From positions 1-7,484 of the forward strand of contig JAMPAO010000115.1 in the NCBI GenBank assembly GCA_023667165.1: a DNA stretch of 7,484 nucleotides. Direction: 5' to 3'. Position numbers and translations under genes: made by a program. Every line of letters starts with the position of its first letter. Within the stretch, counting starts at the first letter, position 1. Below are positions 1 through 6,073 of this stretch, piece by piece. This stretch comes from Ruminococcus sp. (lineage in GTDB: Bacteria; Bacillota; Clostridia; Oscillospirales; Ruminococcaceae). The notes beneath the pieces were generated by a model. The model worked only from the letters and a program-made list of their open reading frames with translations. It searched no databases and was not told the origin of the DNA.

Positions 1-193
1 AAGACATCTTGCCAAAAAACAAACCTATAGCATAAGAGGGGTAACGTGCAAACTAAAGCAATCGACCAAAAAACAACAAACTATTATATCCTGTTGCAAA
101 ATATTCAGATAATGTCAATATTTTATTAACCTAATGTCTGCCCCTTGCTGAAATTAACGCCTGTCCCTGTGCGAAAATTTGTAAATATACATA
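1..193. other. AT-rich gene-free upstream region
   Basis: No open frame with a ribosome binding site or recognisable protein is present on either strand, and base composition is visibly more AT-rich than the genes to the right. It contains A-rich runs (about 14-24 and 65-81, two loosely similar CCAAAAAACA-containing segments) and the imperfect tandem repeat listed separately. I see no end of an upstream gene and no hairpin plus T-run, so whatever precedes the window terminates further left. The segment probably serves as the upstream regulatory region of the murD promoter; A/T tracts before a -35 box can act as UP-element-like sequence, but this is inference. Confidence 0.6.
132..178. repeat. 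Imperfect tandem repeat just upstream of the -35 box
   Basis: Two adjacent copies of about 23-24 bases begin TAATGTCTGCCCC (132) and TAACGCCTGTCCC (155); the first 13 bases differ by three C/T changes only, and both copies end in a GAAAT/AAAAT tail. The second copy ends 15 bases before the predicted -35 hexamer at 194. Two similar sites about 23 bases apart directly upstream of a promoter could be binding sites for a regulator on one DNA face, but two diverged copies could also arise by chance. Confidence 0.35.
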
Positions 194-222
194 TTGCTAA
201 ACCGGAAGAAATGTAGTATAAT
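194..222 (+). promoter_or_regulatory. Predicted sigma-A promoter for the murD operon (P1)
   Basis: The -35 hexamer TTGCTA (194-199) is followed by a 17-base spacer and a perfect -10 hexamer TATAAT (217-222). The predicted transcription start is about 229-230, giving a 5' leader of roughly 257 bases before the murD start. The spacing is the housekeeping-sigma optimum. There is no extended -10 TGn. It is the best promoter seen in the window. Confidence 0.6.
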
Positions 223-228
223 AATTAC

Positions 229-345
229 AGCAAAGCAAAAATTGACCCTGCGGTTTGCGGAAAAAGGCGGGAAATTTCAAGTATGCGGCTTGACGCGGCG
301 CTTACCCGCCGTTTTCGTCTGTTTCCGGATATTTATTGCTTTGCT
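229..345 (+). promoter_or_regulatory. Possible folded leader RNA with nested helices
   Basis: Three inverted repeats are nested. The outer stem is AGCAAAGCAA (229-238) with TTGCTTTGCT (336-345), ten perfect pairs, extendable by AAA/TTT across one bulged A. The middle stem is CGGAAA (258-263) with TTTCCG (322-327). The inner stem is GGCGGG (266-271) with CCCGCC (305-310). The outer left arm coincides with the predicted start of transcription from P1, so the transcript could fold from its 5' end into a rod of about 117 nt. I recognise no riboswitch, T-box, 6S or SRP consensus here. On the minus strand CCCGCC is followed by five T, but no minus-strand gene needs a terminator. Confidence 0.35.
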
Positions 346-355
346 TATAAATAAA

Positions 356-361
356 TATAAT
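356..361 (+). promoter_or_regulatory. Second -10-like hexamer (possible P2)
   Basis: A perfect TATAAT lies in an AT-rich stretch 126 bases upstream of the murD start. The matching -35 is poor: TTATTG (333-338) at 17 bases or TTTATT (332-337) at 18. If used, transcription would start near 367-368, inside the palindrome at 361-376, and would skip the folded region at 229-345. AT-rich DNA produces such hexamers easily, so this is tentative. Confidence 0.25.
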
Positions 362-376
362 TACGGCAATCCGTAA
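361..376. promoter_or_regulatory. 6-4-6 palindrome overlapping the possible P2 start (operator-like)
   Basis: TTACGG-CAAT-CCGTAA is a perfect inverted repeat with a four-base centre. It shares its first base with the TATAAT at 356-361 and covers the predicted P2 start site. As DNA this is a plausible repressor operator; as RNA it would be a small 6-bp tetraloop hairpin. No known regulator consensus is recognised. Confidence 0.3.
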
Positions 377-420
377 AATTACCCAATGCATACGGAGCTT
401 CGGAAGAAACGGACGGTTGG

Positions 421-460
421 CGATCCTTGACCTCTTTCCGCAAAATACGGGATCGATTTT
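421..460 (+). terminator. Weak attenuator/terminator-like hairpin in the murD leader
   Basis: CGATCC (421-426) can pair with GGATCG (450-455), followed by ATTTT (456-460). A competing small hairpin, TTCCG with CGGGA around CAAAATA (436-452), overlaps the right arm. The outer stem is only six pairs, its loop is 23 bases and the T run is four, so it is a poor intrinsic terminator. It is listed because it sits between the promoter and murD and has a mutually exclusive alternative. Confidence 0.15.
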
Positions 461-476
461 ACGCGTTGCTTCAAAC

Positions 477-481
477 GGAGG
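477..481 (+). promoter_or_regulatory. Ribosome binding site that fixes the murD start
   Basis: GGAGG at 477-481 lies five bases before the ATG at 487. The frame stays open upstream to a TTG at 427, but no Shine-Dalgarno sequence precedes that codon and the extra 20 residues do not resemble a MurD N-terminus. The start is therefore placed at 487. Confidence 0.8.
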
Positions 482-486
482 CAGCT

Positions 487-1881
487 ATGAGCATTACAGC
501 CGCAAAATTCTTCAAAAACGCCGAGAAAAAGAAAATAGCCTTTATCGGCGTGGGAGTGAGCCACACCGAGCTTATCAAAATGTTTTTGAAAAAAGGACTG
601 GACGTTACCGTCTGCGACAGGAAAACAGCGGAGCAGATGAACGAATATAACGAGCTTTCCCAATGCGGAGCGAAATTCTCTTTGGGGGAAAATTACCTTG
701 CGGATATCGAAAAAGGCAGCTTCGATATGGTTTTCAGGACTCCCGGAATGTACTACAACTCCCCGCCGCTGCAAAGGGCGAGAGCTATGGGTACGGCTGT
801 TACCTCCGAGCTGGAGGTGTTCTTCGACCTGTGTCCCTGCCCCATATACGCCGTGACGGGTTCCGACGGAAAAACCACCACCACTACCGTCATAGCGGAG
901 CTTCTTGCGGCGGAGGGCAGAACGGTCCATAAAGGCGGAAATATCGGCAGAGCGCTGCTTCCCATTATAGAGAACGTCGGTGAGGAGGACGCGGCTGTTG
1001 TGGAGCTGTCCAGCTTTCAGCTCATCTCCATGCGCCGTTCTCCCGATATCGCGGCGATCACCAATATCACGCCCAATCATCTTAACGTTCATAAGGATAT
1101 GCGGGAGTACATCGACGCAAAGGCTAATATATTGCTTCATCAGAACGCGTTCTCAAGGGCGGTGCTGAGCGCCGACAGTCAGGACGTACGCGCACTTGCG
1201 CCGCTTGTAAGAGGAGAGCTTGCGTTCTTCAGCCGCCGCGAAACGCCCGAGAACGGCGCGTTTCTTGATAACGAGGGTTATCTGTGCCATAACGATCACG
1301 GAAGCGTATCGAGTGTCATGCATATGGACGACATAAAAATACCGGGTATGCATAATGTGGAGAATTATCTGACCGCAATAGCGGTCACATGGGGTCTTGT
1401 ATCTCCCGAAACGGTGCTTAAGACGGCAAGGACCTTCGGAGGAGTGGAACACAGGATAGAATTTGTAAGGGAGCTTGACGGGGTCCGGTATTACAACAAC
1501 TCCATCGCTTCCAGTCCCACAAGGGTCATAGCCTGTCTGAACACGTTCCCGCAGAAGCAGATAATGATAATGGGAGGCTCGGACAAAGGCGTTTCCTTTG
1601 AGCCTATGGCGGATCTTATCTGCCAAAAGGTCAAGACGCTGATACTTATGGGACAGACCAAGGACAAAATAAGAGCGGCGGTGGAGGCTTCGGGAAAATT
1701 CGGCGGCAGCGGCATAAAGATAATCACCGTAAACGATATGGCTCAGGCTGTGGAAGCAGCCCGTTCCGAGGCGTCGGCGGGCGATATAGTTTCTCTTTCT
1801 CCCGCCTGCGCCAGCTTCGATATGTACCGAATGTTCGAGGACAGGGGAAATCATTTCAAAAGCCTCGTAAACGGCTTGTAA
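487..1881 (+). CDS. murD: MurD, UDP-N-acetylmuramoyl-L-alanine--D-glutamate ligase
   Basis: Cytoplasmic Mur ligase that uses ATP to add D-glutamate to UDP-MurNAc-L-alanine, the second amino-acid step of peptidoglycan precursor synthesis. The 464-residue product has the family's usual length and three-domain order. There is an N-terminal Rossmann-like UDP-binding domain (GVGVSHT, 21-27). The central ATPase has P-loop TGSDGKTTTT (124-133, Lys129), ELSSFQL (173-179), NITPNHLNVH (193-202) and the expected carbamylated lysine at K212 in YIDAKAN. GMHNVENY (287-294) and GGVEHRIEF (318-326) lead into the C-terminal domain with NNSIASSPTR (337-346) and LSPACASFDMY (437-447). N-H-L-N replaces the commoner D-H-L-D, and the NSI motif replaces NDSKATN, which I associate with clostridial MurDs. 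It is first in a tight gene run, with no other mur/fts genes alongside, so it lies outside a classical dcw cluster in this window. Confidence 0.96.
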   Translation: MSITAAKFFKNAEKKKIAFIGVGVSHTELIKMFLKKGLDVTVCDRKTAEQMNEYNELSQCGAKFSLGENYLADIEKGSFDMVFRTPGMYYNSPPLQRARAMGTAVTSELEVFFDLCPCPIYAVTGSDGKTTTTTVIAELLAAEGRTVHKGGNIGRALLPIIENVGEEDAAVVELSSFQLISMRRSPDIAAITNITPNHLNVHKDMREYIDAKANILLHQNAFSRAVLSADSQDVRALAPLVRGELAFFSRRETPENGAFLDNEGYLCHNDHGSVSSVMHMDDIKIPGMHNVENYLTAIAVTWGLVSPETVLKTARTFGGVEHRIEFVRELDGVRYYNNSIASSPTRVIACLNTFPQKQIMIMGGSDKGVSFEPMADLICQKVKTLILMGQTKDKIRAAVEASGKFGGSGIKIITVNDMAQAVEAARSEASAGDIVSLSPACASFDMYRMFEDRGNHFKSLVNGL

Positions 1882-1894
1882 GAATAAGGGCGTG

Positions 1895-2932
1895 ATGAAA
1901 ATGGACAGGACGAAGTTAAAAGAGCTTATAAAAAGCATTGCAAATTCGGGCGGAGTTTCGGGAAACGAAAATGAAACGGCTCTCCTCTGCGCGGATATTA
2001 TGAAAAAATATACCGAAGATATACGCATAAAAAACGGCAACGTTATCGCCCGCTTCGGAAAACGCACGGACGGAAAGCCTCACGTTCTCCTGGACGCTCA
2101 TCTTGACCGCGTGGGTATGATAGTCACGTATATCACCGACGGCGGATTTGTCAAGGCCGACTGCATAGGCGGACTTGACAGAAGGATATTTCCCGCGCAG
2201 AGGGTGAGGATTTGCTGCAAAGACGGGGAGGCTGCGGGTGTCGTATGCACTCTCCCTCCGCACCTTAAAAAGGACGGAGCCGTGACGGATAAGGACATGA
2301 TATATATAGATCCCCTTATGAGCGCGGAAAACGCAAAAAAAATCATATCCCCCGGGGACAGCGTCTTTTTCGATTCGCCATGCTCCGATCTGAACGGAAA
2401 CAGGATATGCGGAGCGGCTCTTGACGACCGCTGCGGCATAGCGGCGGTGATACAGGCGGTGGATCTGCTTAACGGAGAATACGGCAGTCTGCCGTACAGC
2501 TTTTCGGTAATGTTTTCCGCCCAAGAGGAACTGGGCGAAAGAGGAGCGTGCATAGGAGCGTTCGACGAAGCGCCCGATATAGCCGTTGCGGTAGATGTGA
2601 GCTTTGCAGTGTGCGGCGGAGAAAAGCCGGAAAAATGCGGAGAGCTTGCAAAGGGCTGCATGATAGGCATATCTCCTTCTCTTGACAGGGAAATGTCCCG
2701 GTGGTTCACGGCATACGCGGAAAAAAACGGCATACCGTTTCAATACGAGGTAATGAACGGAACAACGGGAACGAACGCAGACAGATTTTCCGTCAGCAGG
2801 GGAGGCTGCAAGGCGGTCACTCTGTCGATACCTCTGCGTTATATGCATACGCCATGCGAGGTAACGGACATTTCCGACATAGAGGCTACGGCGCGGCTTA
2901 TATGCGCCTTTTTGAAGGAGGGCGGCGTATGA
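1895..2932 (+). CDS. M42 family metallopeptidase (glutamyl aminopeptidase/TET-like), copy 1
   Basis: Predicted cytosolic, dinuclear-metal aminopeptidase of peptidase family M42 (PepA/TET/YsdC/FrvX group), enzymes that trim N-terminal residues from peptides as large oligomers. The 345-residue product has the family length. Expected metal and catalytic residues are all visible: H69 with D71 in AHLDRVG, bridging D177 in ALDDRCG, E211 (base) and E212 (ligand) in QEELGERGA, D234 in AVDVSFA and H318 in RYMHTPCE. The usual AHxDE motif reads AHLDR here, one residue after the catalytic Asp. No signal peptide or membrane segment is seen. murD ends 13 bases upstream; the SD-like AAGGG (1886-1890) could serve GTG 1892, ATG 1895 or ATG 1901, so the start is uncertain by three residues. 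Substrate is unknown; the link to murD suggests peptide or wall-peptide turnover. Confidence 0.88.
   Translation: MKMDRTKLKELIKSIANSGGVSGNENETALLCADIMKKYTEDIRIKNGNVIARFGKRTDGKPHVLLDAHLDRVGMIVTYITDGGFVKADCIGGLDRRIFPAQRVRICCKDGEAAGVVCTLPPHLKKDGAVTDKDMIYIDPLMSAENAKKIISPGDSVFFDSPCSDLNGNRICGAALDDRCGIAAVIQAVDLLNGEYGSLPYSFSVMFSAQEELGERGACIGAFDEAPDIAVAVDVSFAVCGGEKPEKCGELAKGCMIGISPSLDREMSRWFTAYAEKNGIPFQYEVMNGTTGTNADRFSVSRGGCKAVTLSIPLRYMHTPCEVTDISDIEATARLICAFLKEGGV
2915..2922 (+). promoter_or_regulatory. Strong ribosome binding site inside the end of M42 copy 1
   Basis: AAGGAGGG lies within the last codons of the upstream peptidase gene, six bases before the ATG at 2929. It selects 2929 over upstream in-frame codons (the frame is open back to 2701), and gives an ATGA overlap with the preceding stop, a standard translational coupling arrangement. 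Confidence 0.8.
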
Positions 2933-3975
2933 TAAACGTAAACAAGGAGCTGCTGCTTACCCTTTTAAGGGAGCTTTGCGGGATAAACGGCGCGTCCGGA
3001 GCGGAGAACGGAGTAAGAGAGTATATTCTGGATAAAATAAAAGATAAATGCGTCTGCCGCGTAAATCCCCTGGGATGCCTTATCGCAGAGTACAGGGGAG
3101 AAAAAAGAGCGGATAAAAAGCTTATGATATCGGCTCATATGGACGAGGTGGGACTGATAATCACGGGATTCAACTCAGACGGTACTCTTAATTTTAACTG
3201 CGTCGGCGGAGTGGAGGCCGACGCAGTTATCGGCAGGCAGGTAGTTTTGGAAAACGGTCTGCGGGGAGCGGCGGGTTCAAGAGCCGTTCACAATATGACA
3301 AGGGAGGAAAAGAACGCTCCCCCGAAGTACGAAGGAATGTATATCGACATAGGCGCGGCTGACAGAGCCGAGGCGGAGAGCCTTGTACAGACGGGAGCTT
3401 ACGCGTATTTTACCGGCGGACTGTACCGCTCGCCGGACGGATATATCCGTTCAAAGGCGATAGACGACAGGGCAGGCTGCGCCGTAATGCTGGCGATGAT
3501 ACTGGAAAATACCCTTGAGTACGACTGTACCTTTGCTTTTGTAACGCAGGAAGAAATAGGACTGCGGGGAAGCAGGACGGCGGCGTTCGATATATCTCCC
3601 GATACCGCTCTTGTGCTGGAGGCTACCACAGCGGCGGATATCCCCGCGTCCGAGGGGGATAAAAAATGCTGCGAGCTGCTTCAAGGACCTGTGGTATCGT
3701 ATATGGACAGAAGCACGGTTTACGACAGGGAGCTTTTCGAGATGTCAAAAAAAGCCGCCGCGGAAAATAATATCCCTTGGCAGACAAAGACCGTTATTGC
3801 GGGGGGAAACGACAGCGGAGCTATCCATCTGAGCAGGGGAGGAGTCCGCACGATCGCCGTAAGCGTGCCGTGCCGTTATCTGCACACCCCCTGCTGCGTG
3901 ATACACGAAAAGGATCTCTTTGACAGCTTTGCCCTTGCAGCCGCAATGTGCGAAAGGATCCTCGGCGGTACATGA
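2929..3975 (+). CDS. M42 family metallopeptidase, copy 2
   Basis: Second M42 aminopeptidase, 348 residues, paralogous to its neighbour but clearly diverged. It has the canonical AHMDEVG (H70, D72), IDDRAG (D179), QEEIG (E208 base, E209 ligand) and RYLHTPCC (H319). The fifth ligand position is glutamate, E231 in LEATTAADIPA, the pattern I associate with the YsdC/CelM-type branch, whereas copy 1 has Asp. It resembles the more typical branch (PepA/YsdC/'endoglucanase M' annotations); the cellulase label given to some relatives is doubtful. ATG overlaps the upstream stop as ATGA, and its own stop overlaps the next start in the same way, so the two peptidases and the acetyltransferase should be made together. 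Two coupled paralogues allow for a mixed oligomer, as described for archaeal TET enzymes, but nothing in the sequence proves it. Confidence 0.9.
   Translation: MINVNKELLLTLLRELCGINGASGAENGVREYILDKIKDKCVCRVNPLGCLIAEYRGEKRADKKLMISAHMDEVGLIITGFNSDGTLNFNCVGGVEADAVIGRQVVLENGLRGAAGSRAVHNMTREEKNAPPKYEGMYIDIGAADRAEAESLVQTGAYAYFTGGLYRSPDGYIRSKAIDDRAGCAVMLAMILENTLEYDCTFAFVTQEEIGLRGSRTAAFDISPDTALVLEATTAADIPASEGDKKCCELLQGPVVSYMDRSTVYDRELFEMSKKAAAENNIPWQTKTVIAGGNDSGAIHLSRGGVRTIAVSVPCRYLHTPCCVIHEKDLFDSFALAAAMCERILGGT
3195..3229 (+). repeat. 13-bp perfect hairpin inside M42 copy 2
   Basis: TAACTGCGTCGGC (3195-3207) and GCCGACGCAGTTA (3217-3229) are exact reverse complements around the nine-base loop GGAGTGGAG. 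They encode the residues around NCVGGVEADAV (90-100). No T run follows, so it is not a terminator. A rough equal-base chance estimate gives far fewer than one such stem in a window this size. Possible roles include mRNA stability or pausing; constraint from the protein alone does not predict it. Confidence 0.7.
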
Positions 3976-4682
3976 TAAGGCGGCTTTACGATCCGCGCGG
4001 CGAAGTATTCGCCGCGGACTATTACGGTATCAAAACGGCGGCATATGTTAAGGCTTACGGCTTGCCGTATGATTTTTGCAGGCTGTACGGTACCGGCTCG
4101 GGGCATATACTTTTATTTAATTCAAACGCGGTGATAAGCGGCGGCGGGGATATTTCCGAGATATCGGACTTCCTCCGCGTGCTGTGTCCTCAGACCGCCG
4201 AATGTCCGGCGGAAACGGGGGAAAAGCTGAGAATGCCCGAATACGATAAGATCGGCCTTACCCTTTTCGGGATAAAGAAAACGGCTGAATATTCCGGGGA
4301 GGATATAACGGCAGACCCGCCTCTCGCAGCGGCTGTCGCCGTTATTGAAGAGTGCTTTCCGGAAACGGATATCAGCCTGTGGTATACGGATATGTCCCAT
4401 AGGATAAGACACGGAGTTTCAAGGCTTTATATGTACGGGAACGCTTCGCTTCTGTCGGTGGATTTTTCGGGCAGCGGAAAAGCGTATATCTCCTGTGTGG
4501 GTACGCTTCCCGAAAGCAGAGGGAAAGGCTGTGCCGCCCGTTTGCTGTCCTATGCGGCAGATAATATGCCTCCGCGTACGGAGGGTTATCTGTGGGCGGA
4601 GGACGGCGCGGCGGGATATTACCGGAAAATAGGCTTTGCGGAAGTGAAAAAAGGCATTAAATACAGGCGGCGATTTTGTTAG
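3972..4682 (+). CDS. GNAT family N-acetyltransferase
   Basis: 236-residue protein whose C-terminal half carries a GNAT fold that transfers an acetyl group from acetyl-CoA to an amine; the substrate cannot be read from sequence. Motif A is ISCVGTLPESRGKGCAARLL (173-192), with the pyrophosphate-binding R-G-K-G-x-A at 183-188. Motif B is GAAGYYRKIGFAEV (212-225). The first ~110 residues match no domain I recognise and may be a substrate-binding or degenerate N-terminal GNAT lobe. The ATG at 3972 overlaps the previous stop (ATGA). Only weak SD-like GGCGG precedes it, so expression probably depends on coupling to the peptidase upstream; an in-frame GTG at 3948 is less likely. A strong hairpin lies at codons 9-15. 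Acetylation of peptides or amino acids released by the M42 enzymes is a guess from context only. Confidence 0.82.
   Translation: MIRRLYDPRGEVFAADYYGIKTAAYVKAYGLPYDFCRLYGTGSGHILLFNSNAVISGGGDISEISDFLRVLCPQTAECPAETGEKLRMPEYDKIGLTLFGIKKTAEYSGEDITADPPLAAAVAVIEECFPETDISLWYTDMSHRIRHGVSRLYMYGNASLLSVDFSGSGKAYISCVGTLPESRGKGCAARLLSYAADNMPPRTEGYLWAEDGAAGYYRKIGFAEVKKGIKYRRRFC
3996..4016 (+). repeat. 9-bp perfect hairpin just inside the acetyltransferase start
   Basis: CGCGGCGAA (3996-4004) and TTCGCCGCG (4008-4016) are exact complements around the triloop GTA. An alternative register pairs TCCGC (3992-3996) with GCGGA (4014-4018) across a two-base bulge. It lies 24 bases after the ATG, close enough to affect initiation by ribosomes that have not arrived from the upstream gene. 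Confidence 0.55.
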
Positions 4683-4734
4683 GTATTGCCCGAAAAAACG
4701 TTCAAAAGAAGATAGATATTAAGGAGAGGATAAG

Positions 4735-6033
4735 ATGGCAGAAATATTTGATCCCAAACCCTCCGCGGCAAAGGGTTTTGAAATCGAGGAAAGGATCCTC
4801 AAAGCCGCCGCAAAGGCGGAGGAGGACTGCGAAAGCGTATTCAGAGAGATAAACCGCACAGCAGCCGCAAACGGCGAAAAGGTACTCAAGGCGTTTATCG
4901 ACAACAAGGTAAGCGAGGGGTGCATGAAAGGCACGTCGGGTTACGGCTACGGCGACGCCGGAAGAGATACTCTCGACGCTGTTTTCGCGCAGGTCATGGG
5001 AGCGGAGGACGCTCTTGTGCGGCACAGCATAGTTTCGGGTACTCATGCTCTTACCGTCGCCCTGTTCGGCATTCTGCGCAGCGGTGACAAGATAGTTTCT
5101 CTTACCGGAAAGCCTTACGATACCCTTGAAGAGGTGATAGGTCTGAGAGGCAGCGGGAACGGCTCTCTTAAGGATTACGGCATAAGCTACGAGCAGGTGG
5201 ATCTCACCCCCGACGGCAAGCCTAATCTTGCGGAGATATTCCAGAAGGTAAAGGGAGCCAAGGCTGCGTATATACAGCGTTCGAGGGGATATTCCCTAAG
5301 GCCCTCGCTGACGGTCGGCGGGATCGCCGAAATAGTCAAGGCGGCAAAGGGAGCAAATCCCGATATAATCGTAATGGTCGACAACTGCTACGGAGAGTTT
5401 GTTGAAAAGACCGAGCCGTCAGCCGCGGGAGCGGATATCATAGCGGGTTCTTTGATAAAAAATCCCGGCGGAGGCATTGCCGAAACAGGCGGCTACATAG
5501 CGGGAAGCAAAAAGCTGGTGGAGCTTTGCTCATACCGTCTTACCTGTCCGGGAGTGGGGCGCGAGGCCGGCTGCTCCCTTGACAGGAACAAGAGTATGTA
5601 TCAGGGTCTTTTTTACGCGCCGGAGATCGTCGCAAACGCTCTTAAAACTTCGGCTTTCACAAGCGCGGTGATGACCCGTCTGGGTTTTGAGTGCTTCCCC
5701 AAGCCGGGTGAGCCGAGAGGGGATATCATAACGGCGGTGCTTATGAAAAACCGCGCCAACCTTATCGCGTTTTGCCAGGGAGTGCAGAAAGGTTCTCCCG
5801 TGGACAGCTTTGCCGTTCCCGAGCCGTGGGATATGCCGGGTTATGACAGTCAGATAATCATGGCGGCGGGAGCGTTTTCAAACGGCTCGTCTATAGAGCT
5901 TTCGGCGGACGCTCCTTTAAGAGAGCCTTACGCAGCCTATGTTCAGGGAGGACTTACTTATGCTACGGGCAAAATGGGTATTCTCTGCGCGCTTCAGGAA
6001 ATGTTTGAAAAAAGATGCTTAAAGCTCTTTTAG
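4735..6033 (+). CDS. PLP-dependent methionine gamma-lyase family protein (PF06838, 'aluminium resistance protein')
   Basis: 432-residue fold-type I PLP enzyme of the Met_gamma_lyase Pfam family (relatives include B. subtilis YnbB), often labelled aluminium resistance protein; the true substrate is not settled and may be a sulfur amino acid. Landmarks are KGTSGYGYGD (65-74), SGTHAL (101-106) in the cofactor-phosphate region, VDNCYGEF (215-222) with Asp216 for the pyridine nitrogen, and SLIKNPGGG (239-247) with K242 as the Schiff-base lysine. The C-terminus YVQGGLTYATGKMGI (402-416) is also typical, and length fits the family. AAGGAG (4721-4726) sits eight bases before the ATG. It follows the acetyltransferase by 52 bases, with no terminator and no convincing promoter between, so it may be co-transcribed. 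The stop codon TAG overlaps the first unit of the heptamer repeat. Confidence 0.93.
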   Translation: MAEIFDPKPSAAKGFEIEERILKAAAKAEEDCESVFREINRTAAANGEKVLKAFIDNKVSEGCMKGTSGYGYGDAGRDTLDAVFAQVMGAEDALVRHSIVSGTHALTVALFGILRSGDKIVSLTGKPYDTLEEVIGLRGSGNGSLKDYGISYEQVDLTPDGKPNLAEIFQKVKGAKAAYIQRSRGYSLRPSLTVGGIAEIVKAAKGANPDIIVMVDNCYGEFVEKTEPSAAGADIIAGSLIKNPGGGIAETGGYIAGSKKLVELCSYRLTCPGVGREAGCSLDRNKSMYQGLFYAPEIVANALKTSAFTSAVMTRLGFECFPKPGEPRGDIITAVLMKNRANLIAFCQGVQKGSPVDSFAVPEPWDMPGYDSQIIMAAGAFSNGSSIELSADAPLREPYAAYVQGGLTYATGKMGILCALQEMFEKRCLKLF

Positions 6034-6073
6034 AGGTAAGAGGTAAGAGATAAGAGATAAGAAGCAAGAGGCG
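6032..6073 (+). repeat. Heptanucleotide tandem repeat (AGAGRTA, about six units)
   Basis: Consecutive seven-base units read AGAGGTA, AGAGGTA, AGAGATA, AGAGATA, AGAAGCA and AGAGGCG from 6032 to 6073. The first four are near-identical in two pairs and the last two are degenerate. The array starts within the stop codon of the preceding gene and fills the first 40 bases of the gap. Each early unit boundary carries TAA, giving stop codons in successive frames. The pairwise identity pattern is what slipped-strand duplication produces. It resembles in style the heptameric short tandem repeats known from cyanobacterial intergenic DNA; a relation is not implied. Confidence 0.8.

Noticed and set aside
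94..122. Promoter-like TTGCAA with AT-rich DNA downstream
   Set aside because: At normal spacing the -10 position reads AATATT, a poor match, and the better promoter is at 194-222.
261..310. Minus-strand intrinsic terminator (GGCGGG/CCCGCC followed by TTTTT)
   Set aside because: The stem is six pairs with a 33-base loop, and no minus-strand gene exists in the window that would need it.
194..376. 60-codon open frame starting at a TTG
   Set aside because: It begins on the -35 hexamer of the predicted promoter, has no Shine-Dalgarno sequence, and its translation resembles no known protein.
427..486. 20-residue N-terminal extension of MurD from a TTG
   Set aside because: No ribosome site precedes it, whereas GGAGG is ideally placed for ATG 487 and the shorter protein matches the family N-terminus.
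379..1140. Long minus-strand open frame opposite murD (and similar ones at 1153-2067, 1916-2848 and 6142-6804)
   Set aside because: These are antisense shadows of well-supported genes, with no ribosome sites and low-complexity, non-family translations.
1370..1387. Hairpin TGACCGC-AATA-GCGGTCA in murD, and 7-bp stems at 2480-2496 and 3639-3661
   Set aside because: Seven-pair stems with short loops are expected a few times by chance in 7.5 kb, so they carry little weight alone.
2929..3975. Cellulase/endoglucanase M function for the second M42 protein
   Set aside because: Some relatives carry that label, but the visible motifs are those of a dinuclear metallo-aminopeptidase; no glycoside hydrolase signature is present.
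4683..4734. Promoter or terminator between the acetyltransferase and PLP-enzyme genes
   Set aside because: TTGCCC at 4686-4691 has no matching -10 at 16-18 bases, and no hairpin plus T run is present; only the ribosome site is supported.
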